64,000 bases of DNA, taken from assembly GCF_000208865.1 (NCBI RefSeq), contig NC_018394.1:3537797-3601796 (forward strand). The letters are read 5' to 3'. Below, piece by piece: positions 13,301 to 25,736 of the stretch. The stretch is from Neospora caninum Liverpool (Eukaryota; Apicomplexa; Conoidasida; Eucoccidiorida; Sarcocystidae). The position numbers and the translations under genes were made by a program. Every line of letters begins with the position of its first letter. Position 1 is the first letter of the stretch. Below the pieces are notes generated by a model. That model did not search any database. It was not told the origin of the DNA and saw only the letters and a list, made by a program, of their open reading frames with translations.

Positions 13301-16300
13301 GCTGCATACAGCCAGAGATGCAGAGATACATGTGCGCAACAGCCTAGGCTCCACTACTTGTACTACGAACTACCAGCCCCGATCAGGAACTGTCAGCGCT
13401 CGATCAGGATGGTGAAAGCCCTGAGATTTAACATATAGGACACCACGGTTTGGCGAGAGGAGGACGAGGTACAGAGAGTCCCACATGTGGCGGACACTTA
13501 CAGGCTATCTCCGAAGGAACAAGCGAGTCGACAGCGAATACGTGTGGAGGAATGGTTGACAAAATAAGTAGGCGGCGTGAACGATAAGAGGCGAAACGTC
13601 TCTGAATCAATATCGCTGAGGAAAAGGAGGGAATGTTTCTGTGGCGTCGACGAAGATGTGGATGAGTGTCGGCGGATGGTATTTTGTTTGCCTTTGCGCT
13701 GTTCTACAGAGTTGGCCTGGCGCCTGACAGGCAGGAACCCCGTGGCAGATCTCACTCTGTGGCTACAACGAAACCCGAGCATCGACGAAAGTAAGGCCCA
13801 GCCAACGAGCGAGGAATTAAGGAAACATTGGCGGGAACAACAGGCCTAGACTGGCACACAGTGAGGGTTTAGGGCTTTCGACTGGGTGCGTTTTGCCGTC
13901 ATGTCCCGTTCGCTGTCCTCATCCTCACGCATAATTGTCCCTCGCTCGTTCCTTTTTTCCTCAGTCTGCTGCTGAGTTCTTGCTGGTTCCATTTTTCTTT
14001 TTTTTGTATGGCTGCTTCCCGGTCCGATTACTGAATTTCGTATTCGTTCGCTGGGCTGTCCGTGCGCTCCGAAGGTGTTTTCCCATCCGCTTCGCTCAGC
14101 CTGCAGCGTCCATCTTGTTTTTTTCTTTTTTTGGGGCATCCGTGATGGTCACCCAGCTAGCTGCATTGGGCAGAGTTGAAGCCCACGAAGCAAGGGGAAG
14201 GCAGAAACAGTCCTCCCGTGTGTGCTTGTTCTTTTCTGGATGCTGTGTGTTCTGTGCTAAAATGCAACGTGCCCTCTTTGTCATCTGCCATTAGGATTAC
14301 CTGAGAACAGCCTGCTAAAAGCCACTATCCGAGCAGATCAGGCAGGTATGCAGAGCAAATGCGTAGCTGAAAAGAACCTGCTACTTCCAGTTTTTCAGCC
14401 CACCCACTCGCCCAGATTCCGTGTTTTCTTGGGGGGGGGGGGGTTATTAGGGAGAAGCTGGAGTGACATTTCCGCTTTGCCTGACCATGCACGAACCCCA
14501 ATCTGTTCGAGTACATGTTCCGATATGACTACGCTTACATCCGACAGCGCTACGTGCAGTCCGCCGTCTCCTGTATATTCTCTCAAATGCATATGTATGT
14601 AGGTGTGTGTATTTCGTTCAGGTTTCCTCGTGGGCCTACATTCGATATTCATGCCTGTGTTTCCACAGTCCTCGTCAAATGCCTTAGGGCCGGTGCTGAA
14701 TTTCTCGCGTGATGCAAAAAAAAAAGCAACGCCAGTGTGTGTGTGTGTGTGTCGATGCGTCCATCAGCCTGCGTGTGTAGGAATGTAAGCTTTTGTGCTG
14801 ATATTTGGATGTGCCCATGCATTAGTGTGTCCGTGGGGAATGTCGATATCGACTGCGTCACAGTTTTGCATTCGTTGGCTTTCCCGATGCCATCTGGAGT
14901 ATCAAGGTCTTTATGGTTCACGATGAGCAAAATATGTACTTTAAATAATTCAATTTTACTGACGCATATAGGTCGCGGTGGAGTGACGCTTCTATGGTTT
15001 CGTCTCAGCTGCCGCCTTTGGCCCCCATGACCCGAGGGCGATATTGCGTACTGACGAGAGTGGCCGCCGGTTCCGAGAACCTACAGTGCCAGCGTTGCCG
15101 CCGGCGAACATTTTTACGGAGGATGTCCCTGGAACAGGTTGGTTTTTGGAATCGTCTGTTGTGCAACGAAAATTGAGTTGTTCGCAGGCTGCCTCCGTAC
15201 CAGACGAGCCTGATGGGATCATACTCTTTCGTGAAGGGACACAGAAGTTCACTTGTACACGCATGTGTGTCGATGCAGATCTGCCATTATCTCTACATCT
15301 TATGGGGGCTGGAAAACGAGCTCCACTGTTTCCGTAAATGGAACTGTATTTTCATCTGTATGCATACATTAACGGTGCATGCTGGGATAAGGAAACGTAT
15401 GAACTGTCACGCGATCGTATGCACAGCGAGACGCATCTACTGAGAGAGTTCCTTGAATGCCTAGACGCGGGAAGGAATGCCTGCGTGTTTTCTCGCATCC
15501 ACCTCTATTCAAAAGCGTATTGTCCAGCACACAGTCCATCACGCGTCCGTACGCCTGCAGCAGTCGATGACCGTCTCTCAGGGGCCCACGCAGTCAACGT
15601 TACCACGGAGCGGTCAAGGAGTCTATAAAGCAAATCACATTTCCATCTGCATTCTCTATGCTCTCATGCATCCGACCCATAAGATGCGTTTGTATGTATG
15701 TGTATGTGAGTGAGAACATCTAGCACATCCAGTGGGAGTCCCAGCAATTTTGATGGTGACTCTGTCCTCTGGCGTACATATCTGCATGCACCTGTCCCGA
15801 TTGCACCCTCTTGGTTTCTCGCTTTTTCCTTTCTTTATTGGTCTGTTGCTCAGATTTTCCACCTTCCGAATGGGCTGTGTTCCTCGATGACCAAGCACAT
15901 CTGGCTATTAGAGACGCCGGAGAAAGCCGGAGAAATCTGTTGCAAAGGCCGACGGTTCTGTCCCTCAATCGCTTTCTGCATCGGCACACAGTGGTTTGTC
16001 TGCTCTTGGCTAGAGCGGCAGCGATATTGAGCACTTACCCGTCCCTCGAGCGTAATTACATGTTCGTAAGAGCTACGCAAAAATTGAGGGACATGCTCAA
16101 CCTCTCCTGGCACAAGATGGGCATTGGAGAGTCCGCAGGAAAGAAGATTGAAAACGTCCTCATCGCTCGCGGTGTGAGTGCAACACATTATGCGAGACGG
16201 GAAGCAGCCGCTGAATCAGCCACCTACGCCACAAGTGACAGGCATGCCGTGGGGCACCGATTTGACGCTGTTGTTACAGGTGAGCAGAATCGGAAAAAAC

Positions 16301-19300
16301 CGGACCGCACAGGTGAAGCGACGACGAACTGAGACTCCTCAGTTGCAACCACAGCTGTCGTGAGGGTCAAAAAACGTTTCGGGCGTTGGAGATAGGGAAA
16401 CGTTTGACGGAAGCAGTAGAGAACGACTGGTCGAGGCAGGCGAGGCGAGAGCTTATAAGGATGTAGGGTAGGCCTACCCAAACGTGGCTGCGGATGTACA
16501 CTGGAAACAAAAGGCAGTTTCGCTGGGGCAACGCACATGGTGAATTTCGTTACATTCGCCGGCTCCTCCCCCGATAGACACGGAAATGGATCCACATAGG
16601 GGCCGCTATGTACAGCCGTGTGCACAGGAAAACCGTGTGTTTCGGCAATGGGGCTACGGCGTTGCGGGGCGTCGCCACTGGAGGAGGAAGTTGCGAGCTT
16701 TGCCAGCAAACAAGTGTGGACTGCTGAACCATCCTATAGTGTCAGAAGACTAAAAGCAATGAGGGCTTCCGTGGGGCGCTGAGGAAAAGGCGAAGAAGGA
16801 CCCGATCCCCACACGTGACTCGTCCCTCGGACAGGTTGACACAGCGCACACGCTGGCACTCAGGGATATCTCGTCATCTTATGGGAGGGTGTCCCTTTTC
16901 CCCCTCGGCTGGCGGTTTGCACGAGGAAACATCGTGTCGCCGGAAAGCAATCTATGCAGCGCCCTCCCCACAGGGGGACCACCGCGTACCATGTGTCTTT
17001 CGTTGGGTGAGACGGTATTTGGCCTTGCATCTCCTACGTTGTTCGACGCTACGTTTCTCGTGGACTTTGGTTCGAAGTTCGTCTGTCTGTGTGTGTGTGT
17101 GTGTCAGCAACGTGGACAGCGTTACGCCGCGTCGACATGGTGGAGTTACTCGCTGACGCTCTCGAAGGCGACGACGAATTTGCGCAGCGTACGTCCGATA
17201 CACATAAAACCAGATCATGGGATACTAGTGAGAACGCAGGAGAGGAGAACTGGAGCAGGATGAACGTGAAGGGCGGTGAGAACAACGGATCGCCGGAGCG
17301 ATAAGCGAGAATGTTACACCATAGCCATGGTATACGAAACGGTGGTAGATGCGGAGACACGGTCACAACGGTCGCGTAGTGGGCGGGCACGATTTGCTGG
17401 GAAGTGTATGTAGATCAGCTGGTTTAGTGGCAGGAAGATGAAAGATGGGACCACGTCGAGAGCGCTGCAGCCGGGCAAGTGGAGATGACCGAAGGAGAAA
17501 ATCGAACATATGAGACAACAAAAATAAACGGCCTGGGAAAGCGGGGGGAAGGTACAAATAAGGGGTAAGTGGACCGACGCCTAAGAGGAAAAACGCGTAG
17601 GGATAGGATAGGTGAACAGAGCGTGTCCGAGGCAGCCTACGCGGCGAAAGCCAGAGGGACGAAATGTTAAGGGTCAGTTCAAGGAGACGTGTTGCGGGGG
17701 AACACAGGAGAGCCACGGAGCAACAGGGGACACGTCCTACGAGATAGGCAGAAGGACAAGCAAAAGAGAGGAATTAAGGAACCTGCGATAAGCACTGACG
17801 AGGAGGAACGCTGCTTGAGGCAAGCCGCTTTCCGTTTCAGCAGCGGCTCGGTGGACACTGTTCACGGTACACTACTTGGTGCAGGTGTCACCGCGCGCCT
17901 GAATTCACAGGCTTTCCTGCAGTACTTGCGCGCCTGCCCCTCGGAAGCACATGCACAACCAGTGCGTTGGAAGTTCCTCGATCTCTTTCTCCGTTCTCTG
18001 CTGGCTGTATGCAGGAAGTGATGTCAGCACCGAGCCCGGGAGCCTCCTCGACCTTGTGCGGCTGTTTCGCGAAGGTATGTGCACTGCCGACTGTGTTTTC
18101 GGTTCTCTGTCGTGTGCCTTGTGTGCGGTTCCCAGTCGGTTGCTTCGTTTGCTGCCGCTCTCTCCGGCCCTGTCTTTCCCCTTGCAGGCCCTATGCTGGT
18201 GCGCATCTCAGGGTCGCCTACTGCTCTGCTTTGGTTCTTTCGATTGTTCCATGGTATCTTGGCCGCTCGTTTTCCAGTTTTCGTGTGCGCTCGCGTCTTG
18301 CCCCCTGCCTCTGTGTTCACCTCGTGTCGCTGCGCTCTCTCACGTTTCTTGTCTACGCCGAGCTCATATGGTGCGGGGCCTACTGTAGCATGGTGTTGCG
18401 CCTGGCGTTGCTCCAGATTTCATGTGCCCGTGGCGATGCTGCATCTTTTTCTGGTGCTTGTTTCCAGACGTGCTCGAACTGCGCGTGTGATTCTGTGCTG
18501 TCAGCTGGCCACTGGCTTGTCTCGTGTGTATGTTTTGAAGTGCTGACAGTATGAGCAGGAACGGCTGTGTTGCTGTGGGATGGTCCTTACCGTTGTATCG
18601 CTGATATGGCTACAAGTGTCTCTGCGATCGGTAAAACGAGCGCCTCGTTGCGTCGTGCCAGCATGTGCGCCTTCACATCCACTTATAAAGGCAACAGGGT
18701 TACAGCTAGGTGGGCACGCGTGTGGCTATGTGAGCGCCTCTGTGTGGCTGGCCGTACGTGCCCCTAAGTATAGCGTAAATGCGCATGATGCACTGCCGAG
18801 TGCGATGGCGAGTAGGGACTATATCATTTTGTTTTGTCACAACCTCTTGCCAGTTATGTGAGCATGTATATGCGACGCGTTTTAAGATGGGAAACACATT
18901 TAGTAGTGGCCGATATAGTCGCTGGGAACAGTGAGTTTCTTATGCGCACTCATCCCCCCCGTGACGCATAGACAGTGACTATTGCCATCTCTGTCATTGA
19001 CCCCTTTCTCGCTTGTCGCGTATCCTCAATGGCACGCCTGCTCACGCTGAATCTGGGTTTCCGCTCTGTTTCCCGCACATGCTGTCAGGGACCATCGCTT
19101 CCTTTTGCTTCTTTTGTTTCGTTGCGGTGGACAACTGCCCTTCAGGTTCACTGGATTTCTCTGTCCGAGGCACGAGACCGCTCCCGGGATGGCGGCGTCT
19201 TGGCAGGGGCCGATGGACCGCGGCGGATGACGGTCGAGACTCTCCCCAGACAACCCCGACTTACGGTAAGTGAAGAGCGGAGCGGACACAAACAAAGGTG

Positions 19301-19402
19301 TTAGCTGGGGGAAGATCCAATGTAGACCAGCGTGGAGCGAAAACAGATGTGTCACAAACGGCTGTGCGAGCGAGGCTTGCAGCGAGTGCTCCACGCATAA
19401 CC

Positions 19403-19469
<67 letters not shown>

Positions 19470-22081
19470 TATATATGAATCGGTACATGAGCGGATATGC
19501 ATAGGTATTCATTCATATATCCATGTACAGATGGTAATAGCTTCACGCGTGGAAGGGCCGACCTGGACTAGTCGTAAAGTAACGATTACGGAGCGGGTTG
19601 TGCATCAATTTACTCACGTGTCTACGTTGAGCTCATGTGTGTTCCTCTATTTCCGCAACATGTCTCATAGGCATCTGTGTAATGATCTACTCGCTTTGTG
19701 TAGCAGTGGGCTTCGCAACGTAGGCCCGCCACGGCTCGGTTCTCTTCTCGCGCTATCTCTGGAACTCTCCGTATCATCGTCTCTCTTTTTCTCCGTGTCG
19801 ACGCAGACGTCCATGTGCGTTATTCCCTCTGCGCAGTATTCTCCTTACTCGTCGCCGTATACTCCTTGTTTGTCTAATTCGAAATTAGCATGCCTCTTTG
19901 TTCGACGCTCGACTCCCGAATCAAATCCTGAACGTGCTTGTCTGTCTGAATAACCACCCCTCTACTAATACAGACTTGCCTACGCATGCGACAGAATGGT
20001 TGTCTGTTTTGGCCGTTTTCGCTTCTCGCGCCACATAGGCGGTCGCAGCGACTTCGTGTCTATGTCGGTGACCGTATTCGTGCGAGTGCTGGTCAGCTGG
20101 TCCCTCGTCCCCCTGATACGAGGCCCATATATTCGATTCGTCTCTGTTTTTACTTCCTTTTCCGTTGCACTCGGTGTCATCTGCGCTCCGGGTATGGTTG
20201 TTCCGAGTCCATTTCCTTGGGGCGGTCCTCCGTTGCCGCGTGCTTGCATTTTTTCCTTTGTGTTTCTACTTGCCAATGTCTGTCTTATTCCGTGTCTCCA
20301 TGCAGACACAGGAGCCCAGCCTCAGCCTTTTCACGCACCTCCGGCAGACGACAACGGCGAGTTGCCTGGTGCGGCTGCAATCATGGATGCAAGTCAACAC
20401 GAACGTACGCGGTAACAGTAAAGCAGAGCTGACCGAGAGCGTGGCGGGTTCGTCGACACAGCCAGGGGGGTGTTGTTTTCGACTGTTTTGGCTAGCTGTG
20501 TTCGCCAGGTTGTCCACCCGGACACACGTGTTCACTGTACAATTCTGTTGTTTCGCTTCTGTGTTCAGTGTACCAGGACTACCCGGCACCCCAGCCATAT
20601 CCCCACGCATATGACATCAACGAGCTGTTGGAGGATGTGTTGAGTGTCATCGAAAATGACATCGGGCAGGGTAAGGTGACAGATCAGCTCAGATCCTAGC
20701 ATCTATCGGTCACGCTTGTGCAGAAATTACATGAGTTCCGGGGTCTATCCGGTTGCATATCCCACAGCGCCCGATTCCGGCGTAGCCATTATCCGCATTT
20801 CTACCTCATCCCACTTTTTGTTTCTGTTGTATTCAGACCACGACGGAGACCATCAACAACCTGTCGTTCCCCCTCATCCACACGACAACGGCGAGTTGCC
20901 TGGTGCGGCTGCAATGATGGATGCAAGTCAACACGAACGTACGCGGTAATAGTAAAGCAGAGCTGACCGAGAGCGTGGCGGGTTCGTCGACACAGCCAGG
21001 GGGGTGTTGTTTTCGACTGTTTTGGCTAGCTGTGTTCGCCAGGTTGTCCACCCGGACACACGTGTTCACTGTACAATTCTGTTGTTTCGCTTCTGTGTTC
21101 AGTGTACCAGGACTACCCGGCACCCCAGCCATATCCCCACGCAAATGACATCAACGAGCTGTTGGAGGATGTGTTGAGTGTCATCGAAAATGACATCGGG
21201 CAGGGTAAGGTGACAGATCAGCTCAGATCCTAGCATCTTTCGGTCACGCTTGTGCAGAAATTACATGAGTTCCGGGGTCTATCCGGTTGCATATCCCACA
21301 GCGCCCGATTCCGGCGTAGCCGCTATCTGCATTTCTACCTCATCCCATTTTTTGTTTCTGTTGTATTCAGACCACGACGGAGACCATCAACAACCTGTCG
21401 TTCCCCCTCATCCACACGACAACGGCGAGTTGCCTGATGCAGCTGCAATGATGGATTCAGGTCAGCACGAAAGCCAGCGTGTAGACCGAATGAAAAAGGA
21501 GACACTCCTCTGTAGTTCTGACTTCTCTTGAAAAAATTGTGGAGCGCAGCATAGGGGACCTTTCGTCTTGCCCGCAACCGACTTTTCCGGCACTCCTGCC
21601 TTACAGCTGGCAGCTGCATCTTTATCCGCGCTTATTTCTTTCCTTGGCCTTGCGTTTTGCTGCGACGGTAGTTCTTGGCCGTGATTCTTCTTTATTTTCT
21701 TCTCTTCGTTGCATTAGCTGGTCCTGTACAATGCAGGCACTCCGTTAACTCCCACCAGCTTTTCCGTGTCTCGTCTTATCTACCATCTTTTCCACTGTGC
21801 TACGAGACATGTTGAGCGCATCTGATATTCCTTTTTCGGTCTCCCCTGCGTTTGCTTTCGTGGCCGCCAACCCCCGTGCTTCCATCCTCTTTACTGCCCT
21901 CATTCTCCCCGTTTTAGCTAGAACCGCCCATGAGATTCACCCGCACACCCGGTCGGGTTTGCTGTCACACCTGAGACTCTTCCACTTACTGCATCCCATC
22001 GTCATTTTTCCTTTCTCGTTTTTACACATCTTTGTCCGTGTTGCAGAAGAAGACCCACAACAGGAAGGAGACGAATCGTGA
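9616..22081 (+). CDS. Paralogue 1: putative exported protein with TEXEL-like motif, 15 exons, 944 aa
   Basis: Exons I assign: 9616-10378, 10955-11149, 11768-12217, 13710-13790, 15009-15137, 15854-16279, 17108-17188, 18015-18074, 19146-19265, 20306-20404, 20569-20670, 20837-20938, 21103-21204, 21371-21460, 22047-22081. The joined length is 2,835 bases and stays open to TGA. Every intron is phase 1 with GT-AG ends. Residues 1-108 are Ser-rich and basic; 109-131 are hydrophobic (recessed signal peptide or anchor); RRLAS is at 178-182; basic clusters lie at 218-221 and 233-239. Exon 3 (residues 320-469) and exon 6 (540-681) are related helical modules; exon 3 carries [14 protein letters not shown]. 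Later exons add short amphipathic helices. I recognise no enzyme domain. Established: Toxoplasma aspartyl protease ASP5 cleaves after RRL in dense-granule proteins. Inference: this is a secreted, possibly host-directed protein. Less sure are small exons I may have missed and the donors of exons 10 and 12. Confidence 0.78.
11768..12217 (+). CDS. Exon 3 of paralogue 1: 150-residue helical module
   Basis: This exon is exactly 450 bases, as is exon 3 of the second paralogue (27923-28372). AG precedes it at 11766-11767 and the donor is CTG|GTGAGG. The clearest shared block is [20 protein letters not shown] here against LEVELLRTAVGASRGAHG in the other copy, near the C-terminal third, with helical, Arg-rich sequence before it. 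I recognise no known domain. A weaker second version of this module is found in exon 6 of each gene. Confidence 0.8.
12320..12342. repeat. (TA)n array in an intron of paralogue 1
   Basis: About 23 bases, between exons 3 and 4. Confidence 0.95.
13232..13260. repeat. Interrupted (AT)n array in an intron of paralogue 1
   Basis: Alternating A and T broken by one G; between exons 3 and 4. Confidence 0.9.
14431..14443. repeat. Poly-G run
   Basis: Thirteen G in an intron of paralogue 1; length may be unreliable. Confidence 0.9.
15854..16279 (+). CDS. Exon 6 of paralogue 1: second helical module
   Basis: A 426-base phase 1-1 exon (CTCAG| before, ACAG|GTGAGC after). Its helical block [19 protein letters not shown] followed by [16 protein letters not shown] lines up with the exon 6 block of the second gene (FEVQKALSVVWNTFGLWTS, then NKLEELLLRHAID) and more weakly with the LLR..GASRG block of exon 3. 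The module therefore seems to occur twice in each protein. Confidence 0.75.
17088..17104. repeat. (TG)n tract abutting a splice acceptor
   Basis: Alternating T and G directly before CAG at 17105-17107, the acceptor of exon 7 of paralogue 1, where a pyrimidine tract is normally expected. Confidence 0.9.
19403..19477. repeat. Longest (AT)n array of the window
   Basis: About 75 bases, with an uninterrupted core of roughly 55 at 19410-19464, in the intron between exons 9 and 10 of paralogue 1. Confidence 0.95.
20350..21417 (+). repeat. Two nearly identical 534-bp tandem units carrying an exon pair
   Basis: From about 20350 to 20883 and from about 20884 to 21417 the sequence repeats with very few differences, introns included (for example cacgcatatgac against cacgcaaatgac). 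A partial third start follows at about 21418-21460. Each unit holds the 102-base exon encoding [13 protein letters not shown] followed by [18 protein letters not shown], plus the shared end of the HDNGELP exon. Exons 11 and 13 begin 534 bases apart (20569 and 21103). Identity through the introns points to a recent duplication that added two in-frame exons. Confidence 0.93.
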
Positions 22082-22751
22082 ATAGGAGAAGGAGAATGAG
22101 AAGAAACACCTGAGGTGCCATAGAACAAGGTTCCAACCACGACACAGCCGCGCTAGGTCTTTCGCCTCGTGACTTTACCGTAGTTGCCGCCCGCCCCCCT
22201 TAGAGTGATTTCTGAGAGGAATGCGTTCTGTCCCTCAATTATTTTTTTTTCTGAGAGATAAGGCTATTGCTCCTATCGTGCTCTATTTTGGCGTATGTTC
22301 CATACTTCTGCAGGCAGTCCCCTTCGGCCGCTCGGAATTTCACTCAACCTTAGCGGATTCGTGAGATTGTAGTGTGTGGGTGTGTGTATGTGTCTGCCTG
22401 CGTCGCTGTGTTCTCAAAGTAGAAGACGAGAAAGCGCGCGAACTCTTCTTCACTTCTCATCTGGCTTGTCGTTCCCCCTGTGTATCCGTGGACAACAGCC
22501 GCATAGGTTATACCGGTACCTGTAGGATATTATTGTTTCTGAGTCCAGTGCGAGCAGCGTAACCGCCGTGCCGCGTACTTCGACTGTACCGCGCTTCATT
22601 AGCGGAAGCGTTCCTGACAATTCACTGGGGACAGGAAGTGATGCTTGGTGCGAAATCCTTCATGCGAACTCCGCCCCCGCACCGAAACTGTACAGTGGGA
22701 ACCTGTGTGTGAAACCCGCATGGTGTCCGTACACGAAACCGGTTTGTATCG

Positions 22752-22770
22752 CCCCCCCCCCCCCCCCCCC
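22752..22770. repeat. Poly-C run
   Basis: Nineteen C in the spacer between the paralogues; a similar run is at 23104-23121. Confidence 0.92.
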
Positions 22771-23794
22771 TCCACCACGCGTTCACGTACTCAGAGATCC
22801 AGGCTGAGACGAAGACGAGCGCGCCTAGCGAAATACGCGGGACGTCCACTGAAAGTGGATTCCTCCTGACGCAGCACTCTCGCAAGTGTCATGGACAGTG
22901 CAGAGGCCTGTCCACTGACTGAAACAAAGCGTTCTACATTCTTCAGTTCCACTGAACACCTTTGTGCCATCGTAAGCAACTATGGAGGCAGGGCCTCCGA
23001 TGCAACAACCGTATGATCACAAAGACCCTGCCACATGACGGCAACGCTGGCTTAACTATCACAATACTGGCAGCTGTTGAAAGAGTAGCGGTTGCTGGTC
23101 GGTCCCCCCCCCCCCCCCCCCAAACCACCCCCAAGAGAGCTATCTGAGATCATGTCCGAAGCATTCAGCTCGCTTACCCCTGATGCCCCTGTTACGCACA
23201 TATGCTGATAACAGCAAAATCCCGGAAGGCACAGCAGATGGCAACCATAATCTCGAGTTCATTGAAATCGTGGCGGTCTATGCGCAGGTGTAAAGCGCTG
23301 TTTAGCCGCGTAGCGAAGGGCTGACTCATGACACTAAAGGTGTTCGTGGCATGAGCAGAACACAGTCAGCAAAATCGCCTTGGATCCGACGGGCATGAAA
23401 AACACCGAGTCTGGCTTCTCCACATGTATATTCGTAGACATAAGGCAGGGCTACAGACGGCGCGTGGATCATCCACGAATAGAGTGGGGACGTAGAACAT
23501 TCTGGAGCATCCGAAACCGTGCGGTGACGTAGAGCATGTGTGACAAAAGAAGACAGGCGATATCAAAAGGAAACGCGCGATTCCGGAGAAGTTGGGAAAA
23601 AGAAGACACATAGTACAAGCGCGCCAAATGAGGAAAGAAACACGACTCACTGGACGGTTTGGGCCACAAGCACATATTCAAACACGGATTGTAACCGTGA
23701 CTGGCAGCGACGAGCAACAGTCAATGCTGCAGCACTTCTGTGTCACTAGGTGTTGGGACAGGAGTATTGAGTTAGTGCCCGCTTTTATGAAATT

Positions 23795-23880
23795 TCTTTA
23801 GCCATGTTTATTATAAAATTTAAAACTATAGTCATAAAAAGCACAACAGAACTTGGATCCGGTTAACAAAGACATTCAAG
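23795..23880. other. A+T-rich patch, possible organellar DNA insert
   Basis: Base composition changes sharply to A+T-rich over this stretch and back. Toxoplasma nuclear DNA is known to carry many short mitochondrial fragments; I cannot match this one from memory. Confidence 0.25.
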
Positions 23881-25736
23881 AACTAAACCAGTAGTCCAAC
23901 TCGGAGTGAGTACTCGCCCGAAAACAACGGTGTACGGACCTAGAAATCGTCGGAACGCTTGCCGTCGTTGTGCGCAAGCATAGTGACGCACCGTAAGGGT
24001 GACCGGATCCCTCACACAGAGTCGATGGAAAGCTGCGCAGAGTTAAAAATCTCTCTAGTTCAAAGAAAGGGTGCCTTTCTTCAGGACTGAGATGGCAGCA
24101 CTGAACCCCCCCCTACCGGACGACCTGTTAGGGAAAACGCCTTCTTGCCACGATACGTTTCCCTTCAGCTGCCTGTCTTCCTTTTGATTGGTAACTGTTG
24201 TGTCGGAGTAGTGGTTAACGTCCCCACGTTGCTTTTTCATTCTCTGCAGCAATGCTGTTTTTTTTTCGAGAAATGTAGACACCTCCGGGAAGAAAAATTC
24301 CTTCTCGAGCGGAGACGCTACCGACGTACCTCCCCCGCTCCCTGCGCCCCGCCCGTCCACCCCTCCCGTTGCATTGGCAACGATTTACAACGGCTGCAGT
24401 GCCGCTGTCACCCGGGGGATCGATGTTTTGTGTCGGTGCACTGCGTTAAACCCGCGGTAGCAACCGCACCCGCGGGCAGGAATACCCGGCAGCTGCCGAG
24501 AGAGGGTATACCCGACCCTGCCGCTCTCTCGGTGTACTTTTTGCTAAGCAACCATTGCCAACTTTTTGAAGCTCAAGAGTTCTCTCCCCTGCGTTTCTGA
24601 GTGAATGCGCCTCACTTTACTGCTGTTGAGATATCTCCAGTGAGGCTGAGACACACACGTCGACACCTGGTTCCTCGCTTTTGCCCGTGGGCAAAGTGCG
24701 GTACTCCATCGTGTATTTTCAGCGGTATAGTACGCAGAATTTTTCGTTGCCACCGCAAACCAGATCGAAATATACCGTGCTTTACCCTTTTCCTCTGACT
24801 CGCCTTTTTGCTCCGCCTAGGTTAGTGTCCTCTTTAAGCGAGCGTGTACCTAGTTCTATCGCACCTGGGCCGTCGTTGACTGTCGTCTCCTCTGCTTTGT
24901 ACCGGGCAACAGAGGGGGCCGGCATTTTGCTTCCCCTTGCGCGCAACCGTTTCGGGTCTGCCAAGTCAGAAAGGTGGTGGCGCATTAATGAGGTCCATTC
25001 ACACACAAAAAGTAGGAGTGGTGCCTCCGTGTCCACCTGGTACGTCTCCATATACGCGATTCGGTACTGCGAAGAACAACCGCCGCTTGAACCCGGTGCT
25101 ACCGACGACCATGCTGGAGCTCTTATATGCTTTGACTTTTGCACTTCAAAAGCCGTGAGAAGCGTCGAAGGGGGACGGCCTAAAAGTAGAGGGCCCTCAG
25201 CTAGATGTCGTAGGAAGTGCGAGACAAATCGTGGTAGTGGAGTCACAGCATTAACTGAGAAATCCTAAGGAAAGAGAAGAACGGCGTGAAACATTCAGGG
25301 ACCCCGAAGACTAAGCGAACGGGAAAACATCCAGAGGGAAGTATATACACCACTTCTCACTCATTGAGCCTCATACAGTGTACGCCTGGGACCGCATTCT
25401 TCTTCGTCTTCCCGCCGTTTGTCACTTTCCTTGACGTCTGCTGTAGATTTTTCTGTCTGCCTCAGTTTGTCGGGCGCACACCTTTTGTTGTTCTCTCTTT
25501 ATATTTCTCAGCCTGATCCCTTCTCCAGTTGTCGGTTTCTTTCACTGTCTCGGTTTCCCCTGCATTTTACTGTGTGCCATTCGTTTTGGCCTGATTTCTC
25601 CAACTATCATCCTGCTTCCAGCAGGCCGCGGTTTCTGGTTTTTTCCGAGGCCTTCTACTCGGATTAAGGGCTCACAGAAACGTGCCTCTTTTAATGTAAA
25701 CCCATGGGGCGGTTCCTTATATCATGATTCTACACC

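Larger units (their letters stand above)
22082..25736. other. Spacer between the two paralogues
   Basis: No gene supported. It should hold the 3' UTR of paralogue 1 and the promoter and 5' UTR of paralogue 2. Notable content is a poly-C run at 22752-22770, another at 23104-23121, and an unusually A+T-rich patch at about 23795-23880. Short frames here have no recognisable motif and no splice-compatible partners that I could find. Confidence 0.6.

Noticed and set aside
17885..17993. Open segment after GTGCAG in paralogue 1 with helical sequence ([16 protein letters not shown])
   Set aside because: No donor in a matching phase before the next exon at 18015.
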